A DNA stretch of 64,000 nt, taken from NCBI GenBank assembly GCA_037783415.1, contig JAZGTN010000007.1:255501-319500 (forward strand), read 5' to 3'. The stretch is from Leptasterias polaris (lineage: Eukaryota; Echinodermata; Asteroidea; Forcipulatida; Asteriidae). A model generated the notes under the pieces. That model was not told where the DNA came from. It searched no databases and worked only from the letters and a program-made list of their open reading frames with translations. Below are positions 62,638-64,000 of this stretch, in pieces (within the stretch, counting starts at the first letter, position 1; each line of letters begins with the position of its first letter). Both the position numbers and the translations under genes were made by a program.

Positions 62638-64000
62638 GGTGCCCTCAACGGTGGGATTCATCATAACCTGAAATAATAACTGACTATGAGGAAGCTATAA
62701 CCCAACAGACTATTGCTCACCTTTAATCCACCGACACGTCCTGCACAGATGGCTTCATTGAATCATGTAAAAACAATCTCTGCTGCAATTTTTTACAAAC
62801 GGCCGTGCTATATTGATTACAAATTCGGTGCCTCTTTTATTTTCATTTTTTTTTTTTTTTTGTTATTATAAGTTTTTTTCTTTTTTGCAGGGTTTATTTT
62901 AAATTTGGTTTGTATAAAATGAAATTCGTGTTGTAATATTATCGTCACGGTCAGGGTTTATAGGGTCAAGCTTAACAAAAGTTTTTGTCTGATGGTCGAG
63001 AACGTATTAGAAGTAAACTTACCACATGGCAAATTAACCGTCAAAATAACTCAAAAAATAGCTGACCAATGTAGAGCCTCCTGTAGGGTGACGTCATAAG
63101 TGAGTCAAGGCAGCAATTATTATACATCACGTTTCTTTTAAAACATGTGACTGATAGACTGGTTTCTATTGGCTAACAAGTTTAATCGTGATGTAAAAAT
63201 TGGAGCTACATCATGGCACATAGTGGCTTCACTCCACCAATGGCGGGCTTCAAATATTGTCCGCATTTGCGTGGTTATATTAACACTGAATGCAGAATCT
63301 GGTTTTGAAGTGGTGACCACTTCCTAATTGGTCACATAAGCAATGGTTGCGGATTATTAATGTATGTTCAATATATTTTTGTACTTTATTTTAACTTCTA
63401 TATGTCATTATTTTGTATTTACGTAATGTCAATCTTATTGTTTCTCATTGATTGGACTTCATTTGGATGGGATAATCCAGTCCTTAAAAAAACAGGGCGA
63501 CCATTAAAGCGACACAACGGCTTCGTTGGGCTATTTTGGCTACAAAATAGACTAAAACATGACTCCAAAGGTCTTCCAGGAATGGATAAGAACGGTTCCT
63601 AAAAGAAACAATCAATTTTGGTAGTTTTTGAGCATTTAAAAAAAAACGAAGGTCACATGGATTATCCGAACCACCTTTTTGGTTCGGATAACCCTCGTGA
63701 TCTTCGGAGTTAGTTTTACTTCCAGCCGTATAAAAATTAATTACTACATCGAATTCAACTCTGTTTTTTAACAAGAATTCATGAGTATTTGACAAACAAA
63801 AATACGTATTCAAATTATGGATACAAGTTGTAAATAATACAAAAAGTCGAACGTAAGATTTTATTTCAGAGAGTCCGAGCAACGGAAGTGTGTCTTACAG
63901 TGCACAGCGTGGGGGCTAACTACACGTAACACGGGGCAGTCGTGTCGCTTGCGAGCAGAGTATCTCGGCAGTACTAGCACGACGGAAACCCACTAGCCAA
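62638..64000. other. 3' flank of gene D and right edge
   Basis: No clear AATAAA close to the stop. An imperfect inverted repeat (about 27-bp arms, core TTATCCGAACCA / TGGTTCGGATAA) lies at 63641-63710. The last 120 bases rise in GC without recognisable content. Confidence 0.4.

Overview
The window reads as nuclear DNA of a metazoan. Its genes are split by GT-AG introns, the background is AT-rich and about half of it is old transposon debris, with tRNA-derived SINEs, CR1/L2-like and RTE-like LINE pieces, MITEs and fold-back elements. Several repeats (for example the one at 42906-43277) resemble families I associate with echinoderms, especially sea stars. That placement is inference from memory, not a search result.

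Region by region. Positions 1-4400 hold the 5' part of a minus-strand SLC46-like (folate/heme-type, MFS) transporter that runs off the left edge, with SINEs and a fold-back MITE in and beside it. Positions 4400-9455 are mostly gene-free. Positions 9456-22650 hold a complete four-exon SLC16 (monocarboxylate-type) transporter on the plus strand. Its 10.4 kb first intron contains a dead CR1/L2-like LINE, itself split by a 1.1 kb fold-back element, and then large direct repeats. The last coding exon of this gene has been amplified into a 50-bp minisatellite immediately after the stop codon.

Positions 25487-62637 hold four paralogous four-pass membrane protein genes, called A to D here. A (25487-29841) and B (32080-34571) are on the minus strand; C (46021-48111) and D (60484-62637) are on the plus strand. 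All four share one plan: coding exon 1 ends at a W-x-G motif in TM2, a 57-60 nt exon 2 completes TM2, exon 3 carries TM3 and TM4, and exon 4 carries the cytoplasmic tail. All their introns are phase 0. The plan and the motif point to the CD20-like (MS4A/TMEM176) family, so this is probably a local MS4A-like cluster. A and B have long tails (168 and 130 residues); C and D have short ones.

The long stretches between A-D (34.6-46.0 kb and 48.1-60.5 kb) carry MITEs, fold-back palindromes, SINEs and minisatellites. The most striking non-genic signal is a fold-back transposon family seen three times (11080-12207, 49753-50030, 55484-56759). Each copy begins with TACGGA or a close variant, has arms built of short tandem repeats and is flanked by 6-bp target duplications. 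No RNA gene, CRISPR array or viral genome is supported.
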